Shown here in pieces: positions 5,204 to 12,666 of a DNA stretch of 13,415 nt (its first letter is position 1; the number at the start of each line of letters is the position of its first letter). The notes beneath the pieces are model-generated. The model searched no databases, was not told where the DNA came from, and saw only the letters and a program-made list of their open reading frames with translations. This stretch comes from CAZXWK01 sp964644675 (GTDB lineage Bacteria; Actinomycetota; Coriobacteriia; Anaerosomatales; JAAXUF01). The stretch is from positions 1 through 13,415 of the forward strand of contig CAZXWK010000049.1 of the NCBI GenBank assembly GCA_964644675.1, in the 5' to 3' direction. A program made the position numbers and the translations under genes.

Positions 5204-7468
5204 CTACTTGAGCGCGTTGTTGATCGATGTCTTCACACCCGCCGAGACGCTCTTGGGACCACCGAACACGAGCATCTCCTTCACGCCGGCCTTGTGCGCC
5301 GCGAGCCACGCGGCGGGAGCCGCCGAGAGCTTGATGCCGTTGGTGACCAGGAGCGGACCCCCCTTGCCGCCCACGACCGCACCGCCGGTCAGCGCGTCGG
5401 GCAGCTTCGCCGCCGCGCCGACGGAGTGATCGGACAGCCAGCCCATCGCGATGCCCTTGTCGGCGACGGCCACCGCCGTCGCGTAGCGGTCGGGACCGGC
5501 GATCCGGTTGGCTGATGGCACTCCGAGCGAGGTCAGCACCTTGGCGCTCACCGTCTTGGTGCCGCCGCCCACGTAGATGTCAGCGCCGGCCATCCCCAGG
5601 CTCTTGAGCTGCGCGGCCGTTGCCGCCGGCACCGTGTCGGCTCCGACGAGCAGGATCGGCGCCCCTTTCGACGCCGACACCGCCGAGAGGGACAGAGCGT
5701 CGAAGAACTTGTCCTGGTCGACTCCGTTGGCCACGAGCGCCACGCCGGGCATCGCCCAGCCTCTCAGCGCCTTCATCCGTGCCGCGATCGCCGCCGCCAT
5801 CTCGAAACGGGTGCCCGTCGAGAGCAGCCGATCGAAGGTCACCTTGCCTGCGCTCGCGCCCAGATAGGATCTGATCTGGTCGAGCCGTGCGTTGGGGACT
5901 GAAGCCGGCCCACCGACCACGTGGACCGTCACGCCGGCCGGGTTGGCGTCGACCGCCGTCTTGATTGCGGCGAGCACCTCGCCGGGCACGCTCTTGGTCT
6001 GCGTGAGCAGGATCGGCGCGCCGTAGTAGGCCCACGAGAGGCCGGCTGCCGAGAGCGGATCGGCCGCGGCGCGGTCTTCGCCGGACGCAAGGATGAGGTC
6101 CGGCGTCTCCTTGAACCCCGGTCGCGCCTGCTGAGCGATCATCACCGATGTCGAGTAGCGGCTCGCACCGTAGACCTGGTTCGCCACGGACTTGGCGAGC
6201 GTGAGATCCACGGTCGCCGTCTCGCCGGCGACGTCGAGCAGGTTCGCGCCCGACGTCGCGCTCTCGTAGAGCGGCGCCGAGGCCGCTATCACGTAGGAAT
6301 TCAAGTACTCTCCCGCCCACAGCGGGAACGAGTACGCGCCGTCCGCGCCCGTCACGGCGCAGTGAAGCACCTCACCCGTGAAGGCGTCGAGCGCAAGGAC
6401 CGTCGCGCCCGACAGCGGCGCGCTCGCGCCCCCCGACGACCCGCGGACGACACCCGAGATTCTGCCGCCGCTCGGCCGGAGGTCGAGCGCCGCGTCAGCG
6501 ATCGTCTCCATACCGGTCACCACGGTGAGCAGCCCTTGCAGCTTGTAGTCGTAGCCGTTCGCACCGGTCGAGAGCTCGTAGTTCGTGGCGGGCGCGACGG
6601 TGAACGAGTAGGTCCCGTCCGACTTCGTCCTGGCGCATGCGACCTGCGTCGCCCCTTGGTTGAGGGAGACGATGGCGAACGGCAGCGGCTTGCCGCTGCC
6701 GGCGTCCGTGACCATGCCACGAAGCGTCCCGGCGCCGACCGGAGCCGTGTGCTTGAGCGCCACCGTCCCCAAGTCGGCAGGGGCCGAGACGCTCGCGGTG
6801 AACGCGGTCGCCGAGGCCCAGTCGGCCTTGCCCGAGAACCACTGCGTGTCGTAGTAGCCCGACTGGTCCCAGAACTTGATCTTGAACGACCCGTTGAGCC
6901 CGTAGAGCTTGATGACGCCGTCGTTGCGCCACATCGTCGTGCCCGTCGTGAGTGCGGACGCCCCGTCACTGAGGCTGTACACGCTCCACCGCACCACGTT
7001 GGCGTCCATGGGCAGCGGGTTGCCCGCCGTGTCGGTCAGCTTGACGATGGCCGAAGGCCCTTCCGACGAGAGCGCAAAGTCGATGCCGGTCGCTCCGGAC
7101 ACGGTGGCGTCGACGTCAGCCGCGTCGTCGATCTCGGACTTGCCGTTGTAGTACTGGGGCTTGTAGTACGCACCCAGATGGACGAGCGCGCCGGAGCCCA
7201 TGCGGTACACGCCGGGAGACACCGCAATCGAGTAGTGCCCGTTCGAATCGGTGTAGCCGAACGTGATCTGGTTCCAGCCGCCGGACCCGTTCGGCTGCGA
7301 CGCCGTGACCCGGGCATCGGGCATCGGAAGACCCGTGGCCGCGCTCACCACCGTCCCCTGGATGGTGTATGCGGCATAGGCCGCTCCTGCCGGTACGAGC
7401 AGCATCACCGCCAGCAGAACCAGGAACACGAGCACGCCCCAACGTGGGCGCGGCGCTTTCACACGCAT
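5204..7468 (-). CDS. Secreted surface protein: carboxypeptidase-regulatory-like modules plus three CWB2 repeats
   Basis: This 754-residue protein is predicted to be exported and held non-covalently on the cell wall. A signal peptide spans about 1-32 (basic start, then VLVFLVLLAVMLLVPAG, cleavage near AYA). Residues about 35-135, 245-330 and 335-425 are beta-sandwich modules of the carboxypeptidase-regulatory type, each opening with a pattern like GxVxxxxxGxPxPxAxV and containing T-x-x-D/N-G-x-Y-S (TDSNGHYS, TKSDGTYSF, TGADGAYSF). A less typical module lies between, at about 136-240. Residues about 430-754 form three CWB2 (PF04122-type) repeats, recognised by YGASRYSTSVMIA, STGTRFEMAAAIA and IAGPDRYATAVAVAD plus paired IL(L/V) and GG motifs. 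Three such repeats together bind anionic wall polymers. The ATG has GAGGAGG just upstream. The gene lies 135 bases after trpA but is unrelated to tryptophan synthesis. The ligand of the N-terminal region is unknown. Confidence 0.92.
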   Translation of the reverse strand: MRVKAPRPRWGVLVFLVLLAVMLLVPAGAAYAAYTIQGTVVSAATGLPMPDARVTASQPNGSGGWNQITFGYTDSNGHYSIAVSPGVYRMGSGALVHLGAYYKPQYYNGKSEIDDAADVDATVSGATGIDFALSSEGPSAIVKLTDTAGNPLPMDANVVRWSVYSLSDGASALTTGTTMWRNDGVIKLYGLNGSFKIKFWDQSGYYDTQWFSGKADWASATAFTASVSAPADLGTVALKHTAPVGAGTLRGMVTDAGSGKPLPFAIVSLNQGATQVACARTKSDGTYSFTVAPATNYELSTGANGYDYKLQGLLTVVTGMETIADAALDLRPSGGRISGVVRGSSGGASAPLSGATVLALDAFTGEVLHCAVTGADGAYSFPLWAGEYLNSYVIAASAPLYESATSGANLLDVAGETATVDLTLAKSVANQVYGASRYSTSVMIAQQARPGFKETPDLILASGEDRAAADPLSAAGLSWAYYGAPILLTQTKSVPGEVLAAIKTAVDANPAGVTVHVVGGPASVPNARLDQIRSYLGASAGKVTFDRLLSTGTRFEMAAAIAARMKALRGWAMPGVALVANGVDQDKFFDALSLSAVSASKGAPILLVGADTVPAATAAQLKSLGMAGADIYVGGGTKTVSAKVLTSLGVPSANRIAGPDRYATAVAVADKGIAMGWLSDHSVGAAAKLPDALTGGAVVGGKGGPLLVTNGIKLSAAPAAWLAAHKAGVKEMLVFGGPKSVSAGVKTSINNALK

Positions 7469-7555
7469 GTCTGCCTCCTCGCTCGGACCCCGGCGTTCGG
7501 GCCGCGCGGAAGCGAGATATCGATGATTGCGGTGAGCGCGGTGCGAAGCCCTGAC

Positions 7556-7568
7556 GTACAGGTTGTAC
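7556..7568. promoter_or_regulatory. Short inverted repeat upstream of the surface-protein gene
   Basis: GTACA-GGT-TGTAC is a perfect 5-bp dyad with a 3-base centre, 88 bases before the start of the CWB2 protein and 36 bases after the trpA stop. It has the shape of a small operator, but a dyad this short can arise by chance. I see no convincing -35/-10 pair nearby. Confidence 0.25.
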
Positions 7569-7603
7569 CCGCTCGCGGGAAGCCGAACCGACGCGGCCTC
7601 TCG

Positions 7604-8449
7604 TCAGCCGCGCTCGCCGTGAACGGCGGCGGCCAGCGCGGCGACGAATTCGCGCAGGCCGTCGAGATCGCCCTGCCGGCGCACGATCGCACTGCCCACG
7701 ATCACGCCATCCGCGATCCGAGATACCGCCCCGGCCTGCTCGGCGGTCGAGACGCCAAAACCCACCGCGACGGGGAGCTCGGTGGCGCCCTTCACGCGCG
7801 CGACGAGTCCCGCGAGCTCAGCGGGGAGTTCGCCGCGCTCGCCGGTCACGCCCGTGCTCGAGACGCAGTAGACGAACCCCCGCGACATGCTCCCGACCTT
7901 CGCGAGGCGCTCGGGCGTCGAGGTGGGTGCCGCGAGGAAGACCGTGTCGATGCCGTCGGACGCCGAGAGCCACGGTCCCGCCATGTCGGGCGGCAGGTCG
8001 GGCACGATGACCCCGCCGATGCCCGCATCGCGCAGCGCGACCGCGACCTTGGGGAGCCCGGCGCGCATGAGCGGATTCAGGTAGGTCATCAGCGCGACGG
8101 GGGGCGCATCGGGCCCGGCGCCTTCGAGGAACTCGCGCGCGAGTTCGATGGTCTCGGCGAGGCCGAAGGCTCCGTCCGCCGCCGCACGGGCCGCCTCGGC
8201 GGCGTCGCGGATCGTCGGGCCGTCGGCGAGCGGGTCGGCGTAGGGCACGCCGAGCTCGATGAGGTCGGCGCCCGCCTCTGCGACCACGCGCAGCGCGTCC
8301 AGCGTGGCGGCGCGCGTCGGATACCCCGCCATCAGATAGCACACGAGCGCGGAGCGGCCCTTCGCGAACGCGCCGCCGAGACCCGTGCGGGCGTTGGCGC
8401 CGGGCGCGGGGTTCTCGGCGGCGCTAGTCAACGCCGAGACCCGCCTCAC
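7604..8449 (-). CDS. trpA: Tryptophan synthase alpha chain
   Basis: TrpA splits indole-3-glycerol phosphate into indole and glyceraldehyde 3-phosphate and passes the indole to TrpB through a tunnel. The active-site segment ELGVPYADPLADGPTIR carries both catalytic acids, Glu65 and Asp76 (Glu49 and Asp60 in the E. coli enzyme). GFGVSTAEQA (230-239) and DGVIVGSAIVR (248-258) form the phosphate-binding loops, and the TGVTGERGELP stretch (199-209) is the mobile loop 6 region. The start is uncertain. The given GTG overlaps trpB by 26 bases and has no clear ribosome site. A TTG at 8431-8429 would overlap by 8 bases and give a 275-residue protein, and neither has a strong ribosome site. Either way the N-terminus is longer than in E. 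coli. Translation is probably coupled to trpB. It is the last gene of the trp cluster. Confidence 0.96.
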   Translation of the reverse strand: MRRVSALTSAAENPAPGANARTGLGGAFAKGRSALVCYLMAGYPTRAATLDALRVVAEAGADLIELGVPYADPLADGPTIRDAAEAARAAADGAFGLAETIELAREFLEGAGPDAPPVALMTYLNPLMRAGLPKVAVALRDAGIGGVIVPDLPPDMAGPWLSASDGIDTVFLAAPTSTPERLAKVGSMSRGFVYCVSSTGVTGERGELPAELAGLVARVKGATELPVAVGFGVSTAEQAGAVSRIADGVIVGSAIVRRQGDLDGLREFVAALAAAVHGERG

Positions 8450-9659
8450 GCACGATGTCGATGTCCTTGTCGCCCCGCCCGGAGACGGTCACGACGACGA
8501 CGGAGTCGGGGCCCAGCTCGTCCGCGAGACGCGGCAGCAGCGCGAGCGCGTGCGAAGACTCGATCGCCGGGATGATGCCCTCGGTACGCGTGAGCAGCTC
8601 GAAGGCGGCGAGCGCCTCGGCGTCGGTGACCGGCTCGTAGCGGACCAGGCCTTCGTCCTTGAAGTAGGCGTGCTCGGGGCCGACGCCCGGATAGTCGAGC
8701 CCGGCGCTGATGCTGTACGCCTCGAGCGGATTGCCGGCATCGTCCTGGAGCAGGTAGCTGTAGAACCCGTGCATGACGCCGGGGCTGCCCAGCGTCATCG
8801 AGGCGCCGGTCTTGTCGGTGTCGACTCCGAGCCCCGCCGCTTCGGCGCCCACGAGCGCGGGCCGGCCGAGCACCCCGTCGCCGAGCACGAACGGATAGAA
8901 CGTGCCGATGGCGTTGGACCCGCCGCCCACGCACGCGACGACCGCGTCGAGCTTGCCGATCCCGCGGGCCTGGCACTGGTCGATGATCTCGAGACCGATC
9001 ACGCTCTGGAAGTCCCGCACCATCATGGGATACGGGTGCGGTCCCACCGCCGAGCCGAGCACGTAGAACGTGTCCTCGACCCGCTCGACCCAGTGGCGCA
9101 ACGCCGCGGTGACCGCGTCGGCGAGCGTTCCCGTGCCGTCTGCCACCGGGATGACCTCGGCGCCCAGCAAGCGCATCTTGTACACGTTGAGCGACTGGCG
9201 GCGGATGTCCTCGACGCCCATGAAGACGGCGCACTCGAGGTCCATGAGTGCCGCGGCCGTAGCGGTCGCGACGCCGTGCTGGCCTGCGCCCGTCTCGGCG
9301 ATGACGCGCTTCTTGCCCATGCGCTTGGCGAGCAGGCACTGGCCGACCGTGTTGTTGATCTTGTGGGCGCCGGTGTGGCACAGGTCCTCGCGCTTGAGGT
9401 AGACGGTTCCCAGGCCCACTGCGGCGGCGAGACGGTCGGCGCGATAGAGCGGCGTGACGCGCCCGATGTAGTCGTGGCGCAGGTCCTCGAGCTCGGCCTC
9501 GAACTCCGGGTCCTCGAGCGCGCGCTCGTAGGCCTCAGTGAGCTCCTCGAGCGCGGGTATGACCGTCTCGGGGACGAACCGTCCGCCGTAGGCGCCGAAG
9601 AAGCCGGCGGCATCGGGTCCCGAGTAGACGTTCTCGGCCGAGGGGAACAGCTCGCTCAT
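8424..9659 (-). CDS. trpB: Tryptophan synthase beta chain (TrpB1 type)
   Basis: This 411-residue PLP enzyme condenses indole with serine to give tryptophan and is the partner of TrpA. Lys100 in HTGAHKINNTVGQ forms the Schiff base with PLP. Glu122 in AETGAGQHGVATA is the catalytic acid, GGGSNA (245-250) binds the cofactor phosphate, and Ser393 in SGRGDKD contacts the PLP ring nitrogen. The N-terminal FGAYGGRFVPE (21-31) is the usual TrpB1 opening and part of the alpha-interacting face, in line with a true alpha-beta complex. The ATG overlaps the trpF stop as ATGA and has GGAGG seven bases upstream, so the two are translationally coupled. Length and motifs are standard. Confidence 0.98.
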   Translation of the reverse strand: MSELFPSAENVYSGPDAAGFFGAYGGRFVPETVIPALEELTEAYERALEDPEFEAELEDLRHDYIGRVTPLYRADRLAAAVGLGTVYLKREDLCHTGAHKINNTVGQCLLAKRMGKKRVIAETGAGQHGVATATAAALMDLECAVFMGVEDIRRQSLNVYKMRLLGAEVIPVADGTGTLADAVTAALRHWVERVEDTFYVLGSAVGPHPYPMMVRDFQSVIGLEIIDQCQARGIGKLDAVVACVGGGSNAIGTFYPFVLGDGVLGRPALVGAEAAGLGVDTDKTGASMTLGSPGVMHGFYSYLLQDDAGNPLEAYSISAGLDYPGVGPEHAYFKDEGLVRYEPVTDAEALAAFELLTRTEGIIPAIESSHALALLPRLADELGPDSVVVVTVSGRGDKDIDIVREAGLGVD

Positions 9660-10291
9660 CGCACATCCTCCAAGTCGGCGTCGCGCACGGCGGCGCAGAA
9701 CGCGTGGATCTTGTCATGGTCCTTGATGCCGGGGCTCGCCTCGACCCCCGACGAGACGTCGACCGCGTAGGGGCGCAGCACCGCGATGCACTCTTCGACG
9801 TTGCCCGCATGGAGTCCCCCCGCAACGAAAACGGGAGCCCAACCGGGGGCCTCGCCACTTCGCCAGTCGAAGGCTTGCGAGGTACCGCCCGCTTTGTCGG
9901 AAGAGTACGTGTCGAGAAGGAGGGCGGCGGCGTGGCCCCGGTAGGGCTCCGCGTTCTGGAAACCGAAATCCGTGCCAACATGGACGACCTTCAGCACGGG
10001 CGAACCGACCTCGTCACAGTACTCGGCTGACTCGGTGCCGCTGAGCTGCACGGTGGTCAGAGCGCACACTTCCACCGCTCGCCGAATCTCCTCGATCGGC
10101 GCGTTGACGAACACCCCCACGCGAGCGACTCCCGGCGGCACCACCGCAAGCGCGGCCGCTGCCCGCTCGACCGTCACCTGCCGAGGAGACGGCGCGAAGA
10201 TGACGCCGATCGCGTCCGCTCCGGCCTCGACCGCGACCGCCGCGTCCTCGGCGTTCGTGATGCCGCATATCTTGATCCGCGTGCGGTGCAA
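9656..10291 (-). CDS. trpF: Phosphoribosylanthranilate isomerase
   Basis: TrpF catalyses the Amadori rearrangement of phosphoribosylanthranilate to the carboxyphenylamino-deoxyribulose phosphate used by TrpC. It is a 211-residue TIM barrel. The general base Cys9 lies in RIKICGITNAEDA and the general acid Asp127 in LLLDTYS; GGLHAGNV (158-165) and VDVSSGVEASPGIKD (177-191) are the phosphate-binding motifs. The frame is open much further upstream, but I place the start at TTG 10291-10289: AGGAG lies six bases before it, the encoded protein begins four residues ahead of the first barrel strand as usual, and the upstream frame runs through the palindromic spacer giving an arginine-rich sequence with no homology. 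It ends in an ATGA overlap with trpB. Confidence 0.95.
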   Translation of the reverse strand: MHRTRIKICGITNAEDAAVAVEAGADAIGVIFAPSPRQVTVERAAAALAVVPPGVARVGVFVNAPIEEIRRAVEVCALTTVQLSGTESAEYCDEVGSPVLKVVHVGTDFGFQNAEPYRGHAAALLLDTYSSDKAGGTSQAFDWRSGEAPGWAPVFVAGGLHAGNVEECIAVLRPYAVDVSSGVEASPGIKDHDKIHAFCAAVRDADLEDVR

Positions 10292-10324
10292 GGTGTCTCC
10301 TCGTGCGATCGGTGTGCCTGCCGT

Positions 10325-10420
10325 CGGCGATCGGGAGGGCGTAGCGAGTACTCCGCAGGCCTGCCCACCGCGTTGCGGTGAGCAGGCCGAGGACCACGAG
10401 CGGAGCCCTCCCGATCGCCG
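10325..10420 (-). repeat. Nested long inverted repeats in the trpB2-trpF spacer
   Basis: An outer perfect 16-bp stem (10325-10340, CGGCGATCGGGAGGGC, pairing with 10405-10420) encloses 64 bases that hold an inner hairpin. The inner stem, 10358-10371 against 10375-10388, has 13 of 14 pairs matched and a 3-base loop. On the transcribed strand this would form a long stable RNA structure between two trp cistrons. No T-run follows, so it is not a classic terminator. Possible roles include mRNA processing or stability control that separates trpDCB2 from trpFBA expression, or an inserted palindromic repeat element. Confidence 0.75.
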
Positions 10421-10422
10421 CC

Positions 10423-10436
10423 GACCGGCGCCGGTC
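10423..10436. repeat. Perfect 14-bp palindrome abutting the trpB2 stop
   Basis: GACCGGCGCCGGTC reads the same on both strands and directly follows the trpB2 TAA codon. It lies only two bases from the outer arm of the nested inverted repeat, so the whole spacer is almost entirely self-complementary. It might be a protein-binding site or part of the same structured element. Confidence 0.6.
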
Positions 10437-11807
10437 TTACAGGTCGTCCCCACAGAGCGTCGCACCAGCGGCAAAATCGAAGTCCTTGAGCTCGCCGGCG
10501 TTGTAGGCGGCGTAGGCTGCGAGGTCGAAGTGGCCGTGGCCTGACAGGTTGAACAGGATGCACTTGTCCTCGCCGGCGGCCTGAGCCGCGAGCGCCTCGT
10601 CGATCGCCGCGCGGATCGCGTGGCTCGACTCGGGAGCGGGCAGGATGCCCTCGGCGCGCGCGAACTGCACCGCGGCCTCGAAGCACTTGGTCTGGTCGAC
10701 GGCGACCGCCTCGGCCTCGCCCTCGTAGACGAGCTGGCTGACCAGCGGCGAGTCGCCGTGGTAGCGCAGGCCGCCCGCGTGGATGCCGGCCGGCACGAAG
10801 TCGTGTCCCAGCGTGTACATGAGCATCTGCGGCGTCATGCCGGCCTCGTCGCCGAGGTCGTACTTGTACTCGCCGGCGGTCAGCGTCGGGCACGCCTTGG
10901 GCTCGACCGCGAGCAGACGCGCGTTGCTCTTGCCCTCGAGCTTGCGGTGGTAGTACGGGAACGCGAGGCCGGCGAAGTTCGAGCCGCCGCCCACGCACGC
11001 CACGACCACGTCGGGCTCGTCGTCGGCGAGTGCCATCTGCTCGATGGCCTCAAGCCCGATGACCGTCTGGTGCAGGCAGACGTGGTTGAGCACGCTGCCC
11101 AGCGCGTAGTGCGTGTCGTCGTTCTTCATCGCGACCTCGACGGCCTCGGAGATGGCGATGCCGAGCGAACCGGTCGAGTCCGGGTCCATCGCAAGCACGT
11201 GGCGGCCGGCGTCCGTCAGGGTGCTCGGCGACTTGTGCACCGTGCCGCCGTAGGTCTCCATCAGGATGCGGCGGTAGGGCTTCTGGTCGTAGCTCACGCC
11301 GACCATGAAGACCTCGACGTCGATGCCGTAGAGCGCACCGGCGATCGAGAGCGCGCTGCCCCACTGGCCGGCGCCCGTCTCGGTCGAGATCTTGGTGATG
11401 CCCTCCTGCTTGTTGTAGTACGCCTGCGGGATCGCGGTGTTGGGCTTGTGCGAGCCGGCCGGCGAGACACCCTCGTACTTGTAGTAGATGCGCACGCCCG
11501 CGGGCAGGCCGAGGTTCTTCTCGAGCTGGCGCGCGCGCAGCAGCGGTGCGGGGCGATACTCCTTGTAGACCTCGATGACCGCGCCGGGGATGTCGATCCA
11601 GCGGTCCGGCGAGGACTCCTGCTTGAGGCACTCCATCGGGAAGAGCTTCATCATGACCTCGCCGATCTGGTCCTGATTCAGCTCGACCCCGTCGGGCGTG
11701 ACCACCTTGGGCGGCGCCAGCGGGTTCTTGAGGTCCGGGATGACGTTGTACCAGGCCTCGGGAATCCTGGTCTCGTCGAGGCCGAACCTGGTCTTGTCAG
11801 ATGCCAT
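10437..11807 (-). CDS. trpB2: Tryptophan synthase beta-like protein (TrpB2 type)
   Basis: This 456-residue PLP enzyme belongs to the TrpB2 branch, which makes tryptophan from indole and serine, usually without tight binding to TrpA. Visible marks are PLP lysine Lys121 in SPAGSHKPNTA, Glu143 in TETGAGQWG, GGGSNF (273-278) and SGHGHFD (422-428), where TrpB1 has SGRGDKD. TrpB2 hallmarks are the longer N-terminus (RIPEAWYNVIPDL and LFPMECLKQE before the catalytic region), RPAPLLRA (85-92) and the extended C-terminus. The ATG has AAAGGAG about seven bases upstream. It lies 61 bases after trpC and inside the trp cluster, ahead of trpF, so it is made together with TrpB1. A role in salvaging free indole is known for the family and inferred here. 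A serine-deaminase-like role has also been proposed for some members. Confidence 0.96.
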   Translation of the reverse strand: MASDKTRFGLDETRIPEAWYNVIPDLKNPLAPPKVVTPDGVELNQDQIGEVMMKLFPMECLKQESSPDRWIDIPGAVIEVYKEYRPAPLLRARQLEKNLGLPAGVRIYYKYEGVSPAGSHKPNTAIPQAYYNKQEGITKISTETGAGQWGSALSIAGALYGIDVEVFMVGVSYDQKPYRRILMETYGGTVHKSPSTLTDAGRHVLAMDPDSTGSLGIAISEAVEVAMKNDDTHYALGSVLNHVCLHQTVIGLEAIEQMALADDEPDVVVACVGGGSNFAGLAFPYYHRKLEGKSNARLLAVEPKACPTLTAGEYKYDLGDEAGMTPQMLMYTLGHDFVPAGIHAGGLRYHGDSPLVSQLVYEGEAEAVAVDQTKCFEAAVQFARAEGILPAPESSHAIRAAIDEALAAQAAGEDKCILFNLSGHGHFDLAAYAAYNAGELKDFDFAAGATLCGDDL

Positions 11808-11868
11808 GGTCGTGCTCCTTTCCCCTCCTGCGTATCGTGACGTTCGTTCCCCTGCGTCGGATCTTCAT

Positions 11869-12666
11869 CTATCGGCTCACGAGCGCCGAGACGCCCGTCA
11901 ACTCCTCGAGCACGTCTTCGGGAAACTCCGCGCGCATGAGTTCCTCCCCGACGAGTACCGCGTGCGCCCCGGCCTCGGCCGCCGCCACGACGTCCGATCG
12001 CGCGTGGACTCCGCTCGCGGCGACGACCGTCGCGCCGGTGCGCGCGGCTTCGGCGACGACGAGCCGCGCGCGGACCGGGTCGATCTCGAGCGTGTGCAGG
12101 TCTCGGCTGTTCACCGCGACCAGCGACGCGCCCGCGGCGATCGCGACGGCGAGCTCCTCCTCGTCGACCACCTCGACGAGCGGAGCGAGCCCCAGCGTGG
12201 TTGCGAGATCGACGAACTCGGCCACGCGCTCGCCGAGCACGCTCACCATGAGCAGCACCGCATCGGCGCCGTGGCCCCGGGCCGCGAACAGCTGCACGGG
12301 GTCGACCACGAAGTCCTTGCACAGTACGGGGATGTCAACCGCATCAGCGACGTCGGAGAGATCGCCGAAGCTGCCCCCGAACGACTCCGGCTCGGTGAGC
12401 ACGCTGATCGCGGCGGCTCCGCCGTCCTGGTAGTGGAGCGCCTGCTTCGACGCCTCGCACTCAGGCGCGATGGGCCCGACGCTCGGCGAAGCCTTCTTGA
12501 CCTCGGCGATCACCGCGACGTCGGGACGGTCGGAAAGCGCCGACGCGAAGTCGCGCACCGGCCGAGCGCACGCGACGAGCCGCTCGCGGTCGCCGGGCGA
12601 GAGCGAGCCGAACTCCGCTGCGATGCGGGCCCTGCGGCGCACGATCATGTCGTCGAGGAAGCTCAC
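11869..12666 (-). CDS. trpC: Indole-3-glycerol phosphate synthase
   Basis: This 265-residue TIM-barrel enzyme closes the indole ring, with release of CO2 and water. Catalytic residues known from the Sulfolobus enzyme can be matched: Glu55 and Lys57 in IAEVKKASPS, Lys117 in VLCKDF, Glu165 in LVEVVD, and Asn186 in VNSRDL. The segment corresponding to the usual AESGI/V reads VAASGV, so the glutamate equivalent to Sulfolobus Glu210 is Ala217 here (codon GCG). The other key residues are intact, so activity is still likely. The phosphate loop AVLVGEELM (236-244) is normal. The GTG start overlaps the trpD stop as GTGA, which implies coupled translation. It is a stand-alone gene, not fused to trpF. 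Confidence 0.95.
   Translation of the reverse strand: MSFLDDMIVRRRARIAAEFGSLSPGDRERLVACARPVRDFASALSDRPDVAVIAEVKKASPSVGPIAPECEASKQALHYQDGGAAAISVLTEPESFGGSFGDLSDVADAVDIPVLCKDFVVDPVQLFAARGHGADAVLLMVSVLGERVAEFVDLATTLGLAPLVEVVDEEELAVAIAAGASLVAVNSRDLHTLEIDPVRARLVVAEAARTGATVVAASGVHARSDVVAAAEAGAHAVLVGEELMRAEFPEDVLEELTGVSALVSR

Noticed and set aside
5921..8575. A very long open frame (884 codons) on the plus strand opposite the surface-protein and trpA genes
   Set aside because: It is antisense to two well-supported genes, its product is arginine/histidine/valine-rich without recognisable domains, and such frames are common opposite GC-rich codons.
8385..9770. A 461-codon plus-strand open frame opposite trpB
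   Set aside because: Same reasoning: it mirrors trpB codon structure, has composition typical of antisense frames and no motif.
10292..10436. T-box or trp attenuator in the trpB2-trpF spacer
   Set aside because: No T-box core sequence, no short leader peptide with tandem Trp codons, and no T-run after the hairpins. An attenuator would be expected upstream of the operon, outside the window.
10292..10474. N-terminal extension of TrpF to a start at 10474
   Set aside because: The extension would be arginine-rich, translate through the palindromes and overlap trpB2; a TTG with a good ribosome site at the family's normal N-terminus explains the gene better.
10620..11840. A 406-codon plus-strand open frame opposite trpB2
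   Set aside because: It is antisense to a complete TrpB2 with intact catalytic residues; no independent coding evidence.
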